This document shows positions 10,147-21,606 of a DNA stretch of 64,000 bases, piece after piece. The first letter of the stretch is position 1; the number at the start of each line of letters is the position of its first letter. The position numbers and the translations under genes are program-made. Under the pieces are notes generated by a model. The model did no database searches, was not told where the DNA came from, and was given only the letters and a program-made list of their open reading frames with translations. Source of the DNA: Massariosphaeria phaeospora (Eukaryota; Ascomycota; Dothideomycetes; Pleosporales); assembly GCA_011032825.1 (NCBI GenBank), contig JAADJZ010000003.1:2232001-2296000 (forward strand). The letters run 5' to 3'.

Positions 10147-12369
10147 CTATAGAAGTGTTGGAGTGTTTCCCGGGCGAAGGTCCAATGTACAACCCAACTG
10201 TCAACGGTTCGAAGACAATTTCCTGTGTAACTGGCGCCATTAGTCGATGGTTCTCGAGAGGGGTCAGATAAAGACTGGGCTGAGGTAACCCAGCGTGCTA
10301 GGAAGTGGTATGGTTATCTGATACTACTTAGAGTTTTCAGTGCATTTTCCTCTGAGGATTATTAATGCAGTAGAAACCTATGGTAGACATTGAGCAAGTG
10401 TTAATAGCTAGTGTTATGTCCCCTTGCGATTCCTGTAGTATGATACTAGTATCCAATGGTTTCACCCTTGACTCTTGAGGTTGAGCTAATGGGATGTCCC
10501 AAGGCTGTCGGCTATCGTCCAAGCGTCTGCAGTCAAGTCACAGCGGTTGGATCGGAGACGAGCCGGGAGTGGTTCGATGTCACGCTAGCATAGCACGCAC
10601 TAAAGCGCATTTGAGGGATATCGTGGAGATCTGGGGTAGAAGGAGCAAATCAAGTGAATAGCCGCGAAGCATAGACAGAGTAGGCCTGCATAACTTGCAA
10701 AAGCAATTACCAATCGAATCCGGCTGGTGCTATGCCTTTGTTAGACTCAGTTGAGTCTGGCATTCGATGCAAATGCTCTCGATTGTGCTATCACGAAGTT
10801 CTTGGCGTGATGCACTAGGACGTATTGATTGGACACGAAATTGCACCTCATCTCTCCCTATGACTGCGGCTGGCTGTATTACTGTACTAAACTAGTGTGC
10901 TGGAACATGAAGATGTATTTTGAGAGATTCGTCGACGTTTCTGTAACGTGTGTTTGCTGGGGATTGCAGACTGTGAAGCTGTGGTAGTAGGCCAATGCAG
11001 GTCCCAAACCGGGCATCGGAGATTTATGTGTCTGTCCAAAACGCGACGGGGTGCAGCTGCAAATCACCAGGTGCTGGTGATTACCGAGTGTCGCTCAGCG
11101 CGAACGTGGCTTGCGTTAGATTGGCAAGCCGACAATTTAGGGCTACGTGATTTCGGGCAAAGTCTCGGGTCTAGAGAGAAGCAAGTCCTCACTGCTCAGC
11201 AGAGCCTGAAGCTATGTAGCTAGCCATGTTGATCAGCGGCCGATAGCAGTCTGCGGATTGCAGAGAAGGGGCAGGACTGTATAGGGCATTTCCAGGAAAC
11301 TGTAGATATAAACAATAATTTCTGCGCCGGACTTTGCCATGCACATTCCTTCAGCCTCTCTGCGTATAGCCGGCGCCGTCGCCAGATGATTGGGCCCGAT
11401 CGGCAGCTGCTGTAGTAGGCGGGAAGAAGGAAGAGAAGGAAGGCTGGAGGGCTGCTGCAAAGGATTCGCAGGTGGCGCTGGCTGCTGGGGGTGGTTACTG
11501 TGGGTAGCCGTGGCCGTGACGCCGTGAGGCCCTATCTATGACCAGCAACCACCCCGCGCCGTCCGCTTGTCGCTCGACGACCCTTTTACTTTTTGGCCCT
11601 CGCCGCCGCTGTACAACCACCTCCCGGCTCCGCACCCTCTGCGCCCGTTCTCTGCGCCCGTCCCCATCCCGAGCCCTCGTCTAACTACCGAATAACGCGG
11701 CGTGCCTCGCAGCCCGCTGCCACTGCACCACCCCTGCGGCCTCCCGTTGGGCTCGTCGTTCCGCTCCTGGGCCTGGGTGCCCTGCAACGCTCCTTTTCTG
11801 CCCGTGGGCGTCCTCAACACTACTCAACACTACTCAACACTACCACGACCACTACATACCGCGTCGTCCTGGCCCCTGCGCCGTGAGCCCTCCCATCCAT
11901 CCAGCAGCTTCTCCTTGTGTGCGCGCCGTGCAAGAGTGCCCTTGGCCTGCCACTGTTCATTTCGTCTTGCCATCTGACACGTGTGCGTGCACGCGTCGAC
12001 TCGAGCTCAAACCTCGGGAACCCTGCATCGACTGCATCGACTGCATCAACCCGTTGACGCTCCCACGCAGCTCTCGCCCGCGCCCGCTGCTGCCAGGACC
12101 GTCCCCGTCCACGGGCCAGCCAGAGACGGCGGTGACATTGGGCGCGCACTTCTGACACTGTTGGATCCGGCAAGCCTGGCACCGCGACTCCCCGCCATCG
12201 GCCGCAGCCATCTGTTGCTATCTGGGACCGCCCATCGTCGCCGTCCCGCAGAGAGCGCGAGGACATGATTGCATCGGGGTAGGAGCCCCACGAACAATAG
12301 CTGCACTGCTGCAGCTAGCACCGACCGCCTGCGATTGTACCGTCGATTGCCCCCCGCGGCCATTGCAGC
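10147..12369. other. 2.2-kb intergenic region and C-rich leader of the kinesin gene
   Basis: The first 1.3 kb is mixed sequence with no convincing gene. From about 11520 the plus strand becomes strongly C-rich and T-rich up to the kinesin ATG, as expected for a long 5' leader. It holds three 10-bp units of TACTCAACAC type (11811-11840) and three 9-bp ACTGCATCG units (12022-12048). A 5-codon upstream frame, ATG 12265 to TAG 12282, precedes the main start by 88 bp. Confidence 0.55.
11811..11840. repeat. 3 x 10-bp tandem repeat in the kinesin leader
   Basis: Units are TCCTCAACAC (8 of 10 matching), TACTCAACAC and TACTCAACAC. A similar 9-bp triplet (ACTGCATCG) follows at 12022-12048. Confidence 0.8.
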
Positions 12370-15314
12370 ATGAGCACCACAACCCTCCCGCGGCCGTCGC
12401 GGCCCTCGATCGCGCCTCCCACCGGCCCTCTGCCTTCGCTACCGGTAGCGAAGTCACGCGTCTCGAGCGCCAGCCCGGCCTCGCGCACTTCTTCAGCGTC
12501 GCTGTTGGCCTCGCCTGCCACTTCCACGCGAGCCTTTTCGTCCTCAGCACTCCCCCAGCGCCCGACTGCAAAAGGCCCCACGAATTCCGCCGCCAGCGTC
12601 CCCACCCTGACTGCGCCCGACTCGCCTGTCGGTCCACTGCCGCCCGGGAAAACACTGCGCAAGACGGTGAGCATTGGCGCGTTCCCGCAACCGCCAAAAC
12701 ACGTTGGGAAAATGGCAAGTCTCCCACCTAGCCCGCTGTCGGCGAGTGCGACACCCAATGATGACAGTTCATCCCAGAGGCTTTCGGCGGGACCCAGGAC
12801 CACAACAAATCCACAGAGGAACGGCAGTCTCAGAAAGCCTTCATCGAGAATTTCGAACGTAGGAGGCGGCCGCGGGTTGTTGCCAAAATCGCCCTTGGCA
12901 TCTCCGCGCTTGCTTAATGGCAGCGGGGAGACGGTGTCAGTATCAGCTACAGGTCATTTGAGTCTTCCCTCACCTCCACAAAGCAGGGCGTCGTCCGCGC
13001 AGGACTCATACGCAACGAGCGCAACTACTATCGAGGACATTGGTGACGAGGACTCGAGAGGTCGGTCAGAGAACGCGTCCGCGGACAGGGATTCAACGCA
13101 CAAAGATGGCAAAGGAAATGTGATCGTTAGCGTGCGAGTACGGCCAGATGTTGGTGTCAAAGATAGCAAACAAGAGTTGGAGTGGGAAGTTGATGGAAAA
13201 CGCTCACTTGTCGCATACAAGGGGCGAGAGGGCGGAGATTACGTTTATGGTACTGTTGCACAGCATTCAATGCATGAGGATGGACGCTGACTGGCCATGA
13301 TCTAGACAACGTATTCGACACCCAAGACAATAATGCCCGAGTCTATGATGCTGCCGCCAAACGCCTCGTTCGTCGGGTCATGGAAGGTTACCACGGCACC
13401 GTATTTGCTTACGGTATGACGGGAACCGGCAAGACATTCTCTATGCAGGGGACTGCTACAAGCCCAGGCGTCATCCCATTGGCTATCACTGACATTTTCT
13501 CATACATTCGAGAGACGCCTCATAGGGAATTCCTCTTGAGGGTCAGCTATCTGGAAATCTACAACGAAAGGATCCATGACCTGCTAGCGGGGCCCGTGAC
13601 GGCAGCGAATGGTCAGCCTGGCCCACAGGAAGAGATCAAACTCAGGGAAGATGCCAGGCGCGGCGTATACGCAACGCCGTTAAAAGAGGAAATAGTGCAA
13701 AGTCCGACCCAGCTCCTGAGAGTCATTGCCCGAGGAGATGGTGCGAGGAAAGTCGCTGGGACACAGTTCAATGCCCGCAGTTCGCGAAGTCATGCCGTCG
13801 TCCAGATCGTAGTCGAGAGTCGAGAGCGTGTCCCTGGTGGAGTAGGCATCCTAAAAGACAACAAACGATCGGCGATCCAGCCTGGGGGTGTCCGTGTCTC
13901 TACCCTGAGTCTGATCGACTTGGCGGGGTCTGAAAGAGCCGCGGAAAATAAGGAGCGACGGACTGAGGGATCTCATATCAATAAGAGTTTGCTCACACTT
14001 GGAACGGTCATCGCCCGTTTGTCTAGCGACAAGGAGAAGGCGCTTTCAGAAAAAGACAAAGCAAACAAGGAGAAGCATTTACCCTATCGAGACAGCAAGC
14101 TCACTCGACTGCTGCAGCCCGCCCTCTCCGGAAACTCACTAGTCAGCATCCTTTGCACGATTCAGATCGGGTCGAGCGGGAGTATCGCGGCAGCAACCAG
14201 CCATACGGGTGAAACCTTGAACACTCTGAAGTTTGCCTCCCGCGCAAAGAACAACATAATCAGCCACGCGAAGAAGGCAGATGAATCTGCCGGGGCTGGA
14301 ACAGACCCGGGAAGCCGGGCGTTACTCGAACGCTATCGCATCGAAATTCAGGACCTTCGTCATCAACTTGACGAGCAGAACAAGGCCAAAGAGTCGAAAG
14401 ACGACGAGAAGGAACGAGAGAAAGATGAGGAAGAGGAAAGAGCGCGGGAGCTAGAGGAACAAAATCGACACGAGGAACAAATGCTGGAGATGCAACTAGC
14501 TCGGACAGCTCTCAAGGAGCGGATAGAGCACTTAAATCGGTTGATCCTGAGCTCCAAGTCTTTGGGCGTTAACAACGGCCGGTCATTTTCATCGATGAGC
14601 CTCCAACGAGGCTCTGTGCTCAGCAACGGTGGGGATATCCGGCCCGCGTCTGTGCGGTCTTCTGCAAGCCAGGCAACACTCGAAGTGCCAGGCCAACACA
14701 CGTCGCAAGCTACCTTCCCTTCGGTCCCTATAGAAGGGTCAGAAGAAGATGATTCTGTGGGAGAGAACGGAGATGGGATGGCTAGCCCAACCGCCCAGAT
14801 TCAGGCGCTACAGTCTGATCTCGTCGACAAAAACCGTTACATCAGCACCCTGGAGAAGCGCTTGCTGCAAGCCCGAAGATCGAGCCACTCTCGGGTCTCT
14901 ATGTCTCTTACGCATAAGATAGCAGGAAGCAGCGAGGAAGGTGCCCTGGTTGCGGTTGTTGCAGAAAAAGACGCAGAGATCCACAACCTCCGCGGGCAGT
15001 TGGAGGACAAGGAGCGAATGATTGCAGCACTGACATCAGCGCGCAAGAAGAGCGAGGCGGCACATGAGGTTGGCAGCGATGGATCTCCAGGGAGCAGGAG
15101 AACATCGCACCAACGCAGCGAAGGCAGCAGTAGCAGCTTCACACCGAATCCCAAGGGGTCACCGATCAGCCCAAAATCCTACGCAGCTAGTCCGAAATCG
15201 GAGAAAGAACTGGCCGACGTAACGCGCTTGCTCGACGAGATGATCTCGGGGCGCGTCGACCACGCCAACGGCGCACGACGCGGCAGCCTGAGACCCGTTA
15301 CTGAGAGCAGGTGA
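12370..15314 (+). CDS. Kinesin-7-like motor protein, Kip2/KipA type
   Basis: A plus-end-directed microtubule motor; the fungal Kip2/KipA group rides on plus ends and helps microtubule guidance and polarity. Two exons, 12370-13249 and 13306-15314, are joined by a 56-nt GT-AG intron so that VYG becomes VYDNVF, giving 962 aa. Residues 1-245 are a Ser/Pro/Thr-rich disordered head. The motor core starts near 250 (VIVSVRVRP), with P-loop GMTGTGKT at about 329, switch I NARSSRSHA, switch II LIDLAGSERA, and end LKFASRAKNNI. A highly charged coiled coil follows (EEEERARELEEQNRHEEQML), then Ser-rich segments and a second predicted coil. The long N-terminal extension before the motor and the motor sequence point to Kip2/KipA rather than a BimC or kinesin-1 protein; subgroup assignment is by pattern only. 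Confidence 0.9.
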
Positions 15315-16040
15315 TGGCGTGGGCGAGACGAAGAAATGCTGGCATGCAAGGGCTGGCATGAATCTCGCTACCCGCAAGGAGAGCAGAAGCGAGGGAACAA
15401 TGGCAGCACTAATGATGACGAACAGGAGAGCACATGAGACGCAACGGCGGTTCGTGCGAGAAGAAGGTTATGTTCCCCGGCGTTGTATGGGAGTCGGACG
15501 AGGGGTTTTATATTTACAAGCTATTTACTAGGGACGGAGTTGGATTGGGTACGGACGCTGGAGTGGTATTCGCTGAGCGTGTGCCAGGAGCTTCGATTTG
15601 ATACCCCGTTTCTCCTGCAAGGTCGGTCCTGTTCTCTCTGTTGCGAACTTTATTACATAGTGTAGCTTCTACAGTAGTATGAGTAGTTCCTTTGCGTCTG
15701 TCTCCCAGCGCCTGCCCCGTGCCTGCGCGGACTGGCTCTCTACGTGAAGCACGGCGAGGCGCACGATCGTCGCGCGGTGGCAGGGCTATGCAGGTGGGCT
15801 CGGAGGGAGACGGGTCATGTGACGTGCGGGGCTAGCGTGCGGTGTGGTCATGGCGCGATGGCGCGGCGTTCGCGCCTGCTGATTGGGGTAAAGGCGGCGC
15901 GCTAGGCGGGCGCGATCGGCGGGGCACGGACCGCTCTCCAGATGTCGCACCGTGTCGTGGTCTGTTTCAGCCTCCGACGCGGTGCGCTAGAGCCGGCCAG
16001 CGAGGAGCAGCACCTGCGACATGCCGCACCAGGCACCTCC

Positions 16041-16061
16041 AGCTGGCAGCTGGCAGCTGGC
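16041..16061. repeat. 3 x 7-bp tandem repeat (AGCTGGC)
   Basis: Three perfect AGCTGGC units, followed by an imperfect AGCAACTGGC. Confidence 0.85.
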
Positions 16062-16260
16062 AGCAACTGGCAATTGCGCCCGGCCGATCGCACTGGCCGT
16101 CCCTGCGCTGGCTGCTGGCCCTCGTCCTGGCTTCGACGCGCCGGGAGGAGTCGACGCTCGCACGCCCGCCTCCAGACTCCAGAGCCAACTTCCTCGTGGC
16201 CTGCTTCCCCGGTCCTGCTTCATCCTGCTAATTAACTTCCTCCTTCCTGCGCTCGGCCGT

Positions 16261-16300
16261 CCACCGTCCACCGTCCACCGTCCACCGTCCACCGTCCACC
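16261..16300. repeat. 5.7 x 7-bp tandem repeat (CCACCGT)
   Basis: Five perfect CCACCGT units plus CCACC, in the C-rich leader about 350 bp before the ATG at 16647. The copy number is likely to vary between strains. Confidence 0.9.
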
Positions 16301-16646
16301 CTCTTCTGTTCTTGCTCCTTGATGGAGACCGGCCGCTTCCTTTGTTTGTGACCTTCCTACTCCATCCATCTTTTCTGCTCCGTCCGCCACTGCGCGCGCC
16401 CATGACCTGGTAGTCCGACGGTTGAGCCTTCTCCCGCCCTTTAGCAGCCGCTTCCTTTTCATACTCTCCTTATACGAGCGGCATCTCGACGTTGCCCCGT
16501 CCCCATTGTTCCGTTGCTTCTTCACCTGCAGGGTCAGGTGCCTACCAAGGTTTGCTTTGCGGAGAATCGTCATCACTGCAGCAACTACCCGACTTGGCCA
16601 ACAGTCCTGAAGACGGACAAACATCCAGCAAGCCGCGCTGGACGAT

Positions 16647-18553
16647 ATGTTCATCAACGCGACGAAGAAGATCAAGAAAATGCACGCCAGGCGGAACCCC
16701 AATCTGTCTGTGTCTTCGGCCGCTTACTCCAAGCTTAGCCCGTCGGTGACCTCGGCCACGTTCTTGTCACCTACGGTAGCTTCCCGTCGCGGTCTACTTT
16801 CACCTTCTCCACCACCATCACCGAGCCTACCGTCTCTGGTTCCTCGACATGGTAAAAAGCAGGCATTATCCGGTCACGGAAGACTTGTGAAGAAGATCCT
16901 TGTTGGCTGCGTTGGAGTAGCCATTCTGGTCTGGATAATCGCTCATCAAATATATGTTCACCGGGGACAGTCAGCCGACTTTGCGGACGATGGAGAGGAG
17001 TGGGAGATGGTTGGAGACAACAGTCTCCCGCAGGAGCCGTCCGCCATCGTAGTTCAGGACACAAAAGGGAACTCAAAGTGGACTGTGTCGATACCGGCGA
17101 ACTACGACTTTCCACTAAAACCAAAACAGTACCATGAAATATGTCATCAATCCATGGAGCTGTCGAAGCAGCTGCGCCAAGAAGCGCATGCAGCGAGTGG
17201 CATCGCTAAGCGAATGCTTAACTACTACCAAAAGGACCAGTACTATCTGGACGTTCAAGAGGCTGAAGCACAGGCGCTACTCCCTCCCGCTAAATCGCAA
17301 GGCAGGCCAAAGAGCTTTGTGGATGACGAGGCTACCGCGAACAAGGAGCCTACCGATGGGATGAAGGTGTGTGATCGAAGTTTGACTTATGTCATGGAGA
17401 CGGAAGACGCGGGCTTCGGTAACACGTTGCTACGTTTATGGATGTCGTACGGTTTAGCTATGGCCGAGAACCGAACGTTCTTCGTAGACGAGACCCGATG
17501 GTATGTTACTCCTCGAATTCCCGGGCGCACTATGCACGGACTACAGTATCACTACAACGGTGGCTGACCATACGCAGGCCATATGGCAAATACTCCACGT
17601 ACTTCACCCCACCACCTTCCGCCGGATGCCTTCCTCCGCCCAAGTCGCACATGGTCCCGTGTCCCCACACTGCTCGGCACATAGTCGCTTCTGCTGCGAC
17701 AGTCACAAATACCTTTGGCCATGCCTTTACTGAAGAGTGGGAGGACCCCAGAAAGATGCGTGTGGAGCGTCAGCATAAGATCTTTGGCTTGCTCCGTACA
17801 GGCTACGAAGCGCTCTTCAAGCTCCGGCCGGACGACGCAAAGTATGTTACCGACCGTGCAGAAAGTCTTTACGGACCCATCGCTCAGGAGGGGGGTGTTA
17901 GCATTGGTCTCCATGTTCGCCGTGGTGACAAGCACCCTTACGAATACCAATACCAGAAGGATTACATCCCGCTCGACCGCTATGTCAACGCTGCGCGCGA
18001 CTTCTACATTGACCGAGTCGAAAACGCCAACACTAAATCAAAGAAGAAGCGGGCTTTGAAGGAGAACAGCCTTTTTACCCGCCATATCTCGTCTAAGCTG
18101 GTTGTTGCCTCTGACGATCCCCTAATATACGAGACTACCGAACTAGGCCCCAACACCATCCGCGCCCAGGACCGCATCATCCTCGCTACAAGGACTGCGC
18201 TAGAAGCGGCCCAAGGGAAGAAAAACCCTTGGATCGACGAAATCACTGGATGGGAGGGTGGTTTCTATCGCGATGTCTTCCTTAGCTTGGGCCGACCCGT
18301 CGGCAACGCCAACGACATGAACAATCTCGACACGGAAAAGATCCCCGAAGAGGCGATGAAGATCCGAGAACTCGTTGGCCGTGCATATATGCTCGATCTG
18401 GCGGTGCTGGGAAAGGCAGACACCATAGTCTGCACGGTGTCAAGCATTGGATGCCGGCTCTTGGCTGTCATGATGGGCTGGGAGAGCGCGATCACGAACG
18501 GCGATTGGAAGAGTATCGATGGGGCTTTCCGCTGGAAGGGCATCGTGTGGTGA
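16647..18553 (+). CDS. Type II membrane protein with a fucosyltransferase-like (HxRRGD) domain
   Basis: Two exons, 16647-17500 and 17578-18553, are joined by a 77-nt GT-AG intron (DETR-W-PYGKY), giving 609 aa. A basic Ser/Pro-rich cytosolic tail (1-83) is followed by one membrane segment at about 84-104 (ILVGCVGVAILVWIIAHQIYV region), then a luminal part. This is the layout of a Golgi glycosyltransferase. The luminal domain contains GFGNTLLRLWMSYGLAMAENR and HVRRGDKHPYE (His near residue 397), a motif shared by alpha-1,6-fucosyltransferases and NodZ, where it contacts GDP-fucose. Near the C-terminus LVVASDD and TIVCTVSSIGCRLLAVMMGW resemble the nucleotide-binding half of GT-B fold enzymes. 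Donor and acceptor are unknown, and core alpha-1,6-fucosylation is not known in ascomycetes, so the name describes the fold only. Confidence 0.8.
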
Positions 18554-19022
18554 TGAAATCGTCATCCTCAACCTCGGTGCGATGTCGTAAGATATATTTC
18601 CGGGCTATACTGACTATATCTTGGGCTCGCCCCTTTTCACATCGTTTGTTGCATGGTTGGAGTTAAGTTTTCTATGTGTTTGCGTGGATTTGGAAGACTT
18701 ATCATCGTGAAATTGTTGGCAAGATAGACCGTCGTTGGGATAGGCGGGGCGGGCTGAGTCGTAGACTAAGTGGACAGCAGAAAACCATGGAGCCATTGGC
18801 TTTGCGCCTGGCTCTTTATATATACCCTACAAGAAGGCCGGAAAAAGCCTATCATGGCAAAAAATCAATCACATTGCAGATCAGATCAGAAAGACGGTTT
18901 GCGCTTTCAGAATCGTTGTGAACTACACATTGGTGAACTAAAATATTGGGGGTATCAATTTTCCTCTCACCACGTACTCGCTTCGCTTTAACTTCCGGCC
19001 CTATACTTCAACTCTGCTCGTA
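18554..19022. other. Convergent 3' intergenic region
   Basis: This lies between the stop codons of the fucosyltransferase-like gene (plus) and the CAP-family gene (minus). There is no substantial open frame apart from overlap with the CAP gene's shadow. Confidence 0.6.
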
Positions 19023-20148
19023 CTACCAAACCCCCATAGAGAGACCCACACCCAGCGCCACCCACAGCGCCCCCACATGCCCACTCCTCACCGGCGCCGA
19101 CGAACACACCCAGCCCTGCGGACATTTCTCCTCTCCGCCTTGTTCCCCCTGGTCGGGCACTTCGGGGCTGTCCGGTCCTTCGTCTGGTTGCTGCTGTTCT
19201 TGTTCGTCGTCGGGAATCCGGGGCTGCACGTTGTCGACGAAGGCGCCGAGCATGTTGCCGCGCGGGTGGTAGCTGCACACGAGATACCAGCCGGGGGCGC
19301 CGCCCTGAGTGTCGAGAGAGATTTGTTAGTAAGGATTTGTATGTACGTCGGTGGGTCGGACGTTTCTACTTCTACACAAAGACATGTGCAACAAACAGTA
19401 CATCCACTCGACGAGCCAAACAGAACAGAGGAGTCTGTCCCTCTTGGTAAGGAGGCAGGAAGGAAAGAAGGAAGTAACGAAAATAGCTGGACGCTGGAAC
19501 TCGACTCACCCCACCGCGCCCATCGCACTGCGTGCGCCCGCAGCCCATGCTCGTCGTGGCCTTCCACACCAGCTGCGTGAAGTGGCCCGTTTCTCGGGAG
19601 AAGTCGCCGGAGCGGAAGTCGTATGTTGTGCGCTCGTGGCCCCAGGCTAGGATCGCGGCTGAGGCGTTGGGGTAGCCGGACGCGAGGTTCTCGCCGTGTG
19701 GGCCATCCTGGGGGGAGGCGAGGCGTGTTAGTGGGGTGTATGTTCTTGGGAAGAAGAGGAAGGGGGAGTGAGTGGTAGAGGGGTGGAAATGTGTAGAATA
19801 CACTGATATCACTCTATCCTCTCTCTCTCCCTCGACATCAATCACCGAAAAGTCTGGACATACCGAATGCTCAAACACACACCCGGCACTCCACTCGCGC
19901 GCATACTCCGCCAACGACTCGTTCCAGCGCAACCGCGTCGCATTGTGCTGTCTCCGGTACGTATTCGAGACATCCAGTACCGTTTTGCGGAAGGCCGCGT
20001 CGTCGGTGTATTGCGCGGGTGCTTCTTCCAGCTGTTGTTGTTGTTGCGCCGAGACGAGTCTGCATGTGAGCACGAGCAAGAGCGAAATATACGTCAAGAA
20101 GACGGTTAGAGTGCTGGATTTGGAAAATGAAGACGAGATTCGGAACAT
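19023..20148 (-). CDS. Secreted CAP/PR-1-like protein
   Basis: Three exons on the minus strand, 20148-19864, 19707-19510 and 19304-19023, give 254 aa; both introns are GT-AG and in phase. An N-terminal signal peptide (about 1-33, with hydrophobic core LTVFLTYISLLLVLT, ending LVSA) precedes a Gln run. The CAP domain spans about 50-185. Both family signatures are present: CAP1 as GHFTQLVWKATTSMGCG and CAP2 as WYLVCSYHPRGNM, with the usual HGENLASG block between. Fungal CAP proteins are extracellular and several bind sterols or fatty acids; the ligand here cannot be read from sequence. After the domain comes an acidic Pro/Glu/Gln linker, and the last 20 residues are mildly hydrophobic (ALWVALGVGLSMGVW). 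That could be a GPI-anchor signal, though the region is short and lacks a clear cleavage site. Confidence 0.9.
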
Positions 20149-21606
20149 TGCGGCGGGTATGCTTGCTTTCGTGAAAGAGGGAAAAAGTTCGATGATATGG
20201 CGAATGGGAGGACAAAGGGACGACGGCTAGGAAAGTCTAGGCTGGCTTTCTTCTCAGGAGTGAAGATTAGTTGCACACGACAGTGAAGAGCCAAACAGTC
20301 TGGGTCGACACGACGGAGTAGTTTCGACTCTTGAATGTCCCAAACGCGAGAGATTAAGATCGTGTTTGTTTCGCCTGCGCAGTGGCGTTCTGAAGCCAAA
20401 GGTCTTTCAGGATCGCGAGTGGACAAAGCGGACTGGAGCTGGAGGTTCCAAAGGTTGGGCGCTAATCTGCGGCCTAGCACGTCACGTGGAACCTCGAGTT
20501 GGCAGGAACGACTGGCCCTTCGCATCTGACAAGCATCTGCCTCTAGTACGGAAACCACTCAAGAGAACGTATGGATTATGTAGACGGTTTTTTATATAGA
20601 TTGAATTTAGAGCTCTGCGAAGAAACATTCTTGGATATGAAACGAGAACAAACACTTAAGGAAAGCACAACCAGAAACAATCGCAACAATCCAGCATCAT
20701 CATCTCATGGCTCGTCAGCCCTCACACCGCTGGATTTCCACGGGCATGCTTCATAACTTCATCATCCTCCGCTACATCGCCATCTAGACAACAACACACA
20801 CACACGTGGCGCCGCATTATCCGCCGACAACGAGAAGAGAAGGGGCAGGCAATTCGGAAACCAAAACAAAAACCAAACAAAATGCCGAACGACATAAAAC
20901 CGAACCAAAAGACCAAAAAAAGGCGTTACAAACGAGGCGCTCAAACGACAATGGTATCTTGACTTTTCCCACCTGGTTCATTCCAGAGCAACCGGACACC
21001 GTAGATCCGAAAGGGATATCTCGAACCCGTAAAAATGCCAGAAGTCTTTGAAATGTGCGCCGGTGAATCCGATATCGGTCCAAATGGAAGATACCTGCGG
21101 TCAGGCGAGAAAAGTGGAAAGGAATTCAAAGATACGAAGAAAGAGAGAAACGAAGCATTCTTAGAAAATAAGTAAGGCGAAACAAGAATTGAACCCCAGA
21201 ACTACATCGGCGAACCTCCGGCCATCTCCGGGCAAGGACCTCATCACCGAACCATCGCTACAGACAGATAAGAATGCATCTTCGTGTGTGAGCACACCTA
21301 AGAAACACAGGGTCCTGAGTCGTAACGGACGTCGAGCCGAACTAGGGCGGACAGATGACAGAAGAGGTGGCTAAGTAAAAGCAGATGGAAGGATATTGGA
21401 CATGTTGCCATGGCCTGGTAACCAATGCGAACATCCTTCCACTGCTTCAATACTCGATCCTTCTAAGTCTGCGTGCTCTATAGACGTCCTCGGCTCGCAT
21501 CCATTCCAATTCAAGGTCTGTCATTTCTGTCAGCGGACTCTCACATCAAAGCGCACTTGTCTGTGTTTGTGTGTGCTGTAACGTGGAGGCATGCGGGCCG
21601 CCGGCT
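20149..21606. other. 1.5-kb intergenic region
   Basis: This is upstream of the CAP gene and downstream of the ubiquitin-like-domain gene, both on the minus strand. The part at 20840-20930 is A-rich on the plus strand (T-rich on the coding strand of both neighbours). No convincing gene is seen. Confidence 0.55.

Larger units (their letters stand above)
15315..16646. other. Intergenic region and C-rich leader of the fucosyltransferase-like gene
   Basis: The first 500 bp is the presumed 3' region of the kinesin gene. From about 15840 the sequence is GC-rich, turning pyrimidine-rich from 16160 to the ATG. Two 7-bp tandem arrays lie here (16041-16061 and 16261-16300). Several very short upstream frames occur, for example ATG 16402 to TAG 16413. 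Confidence 0.55.
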
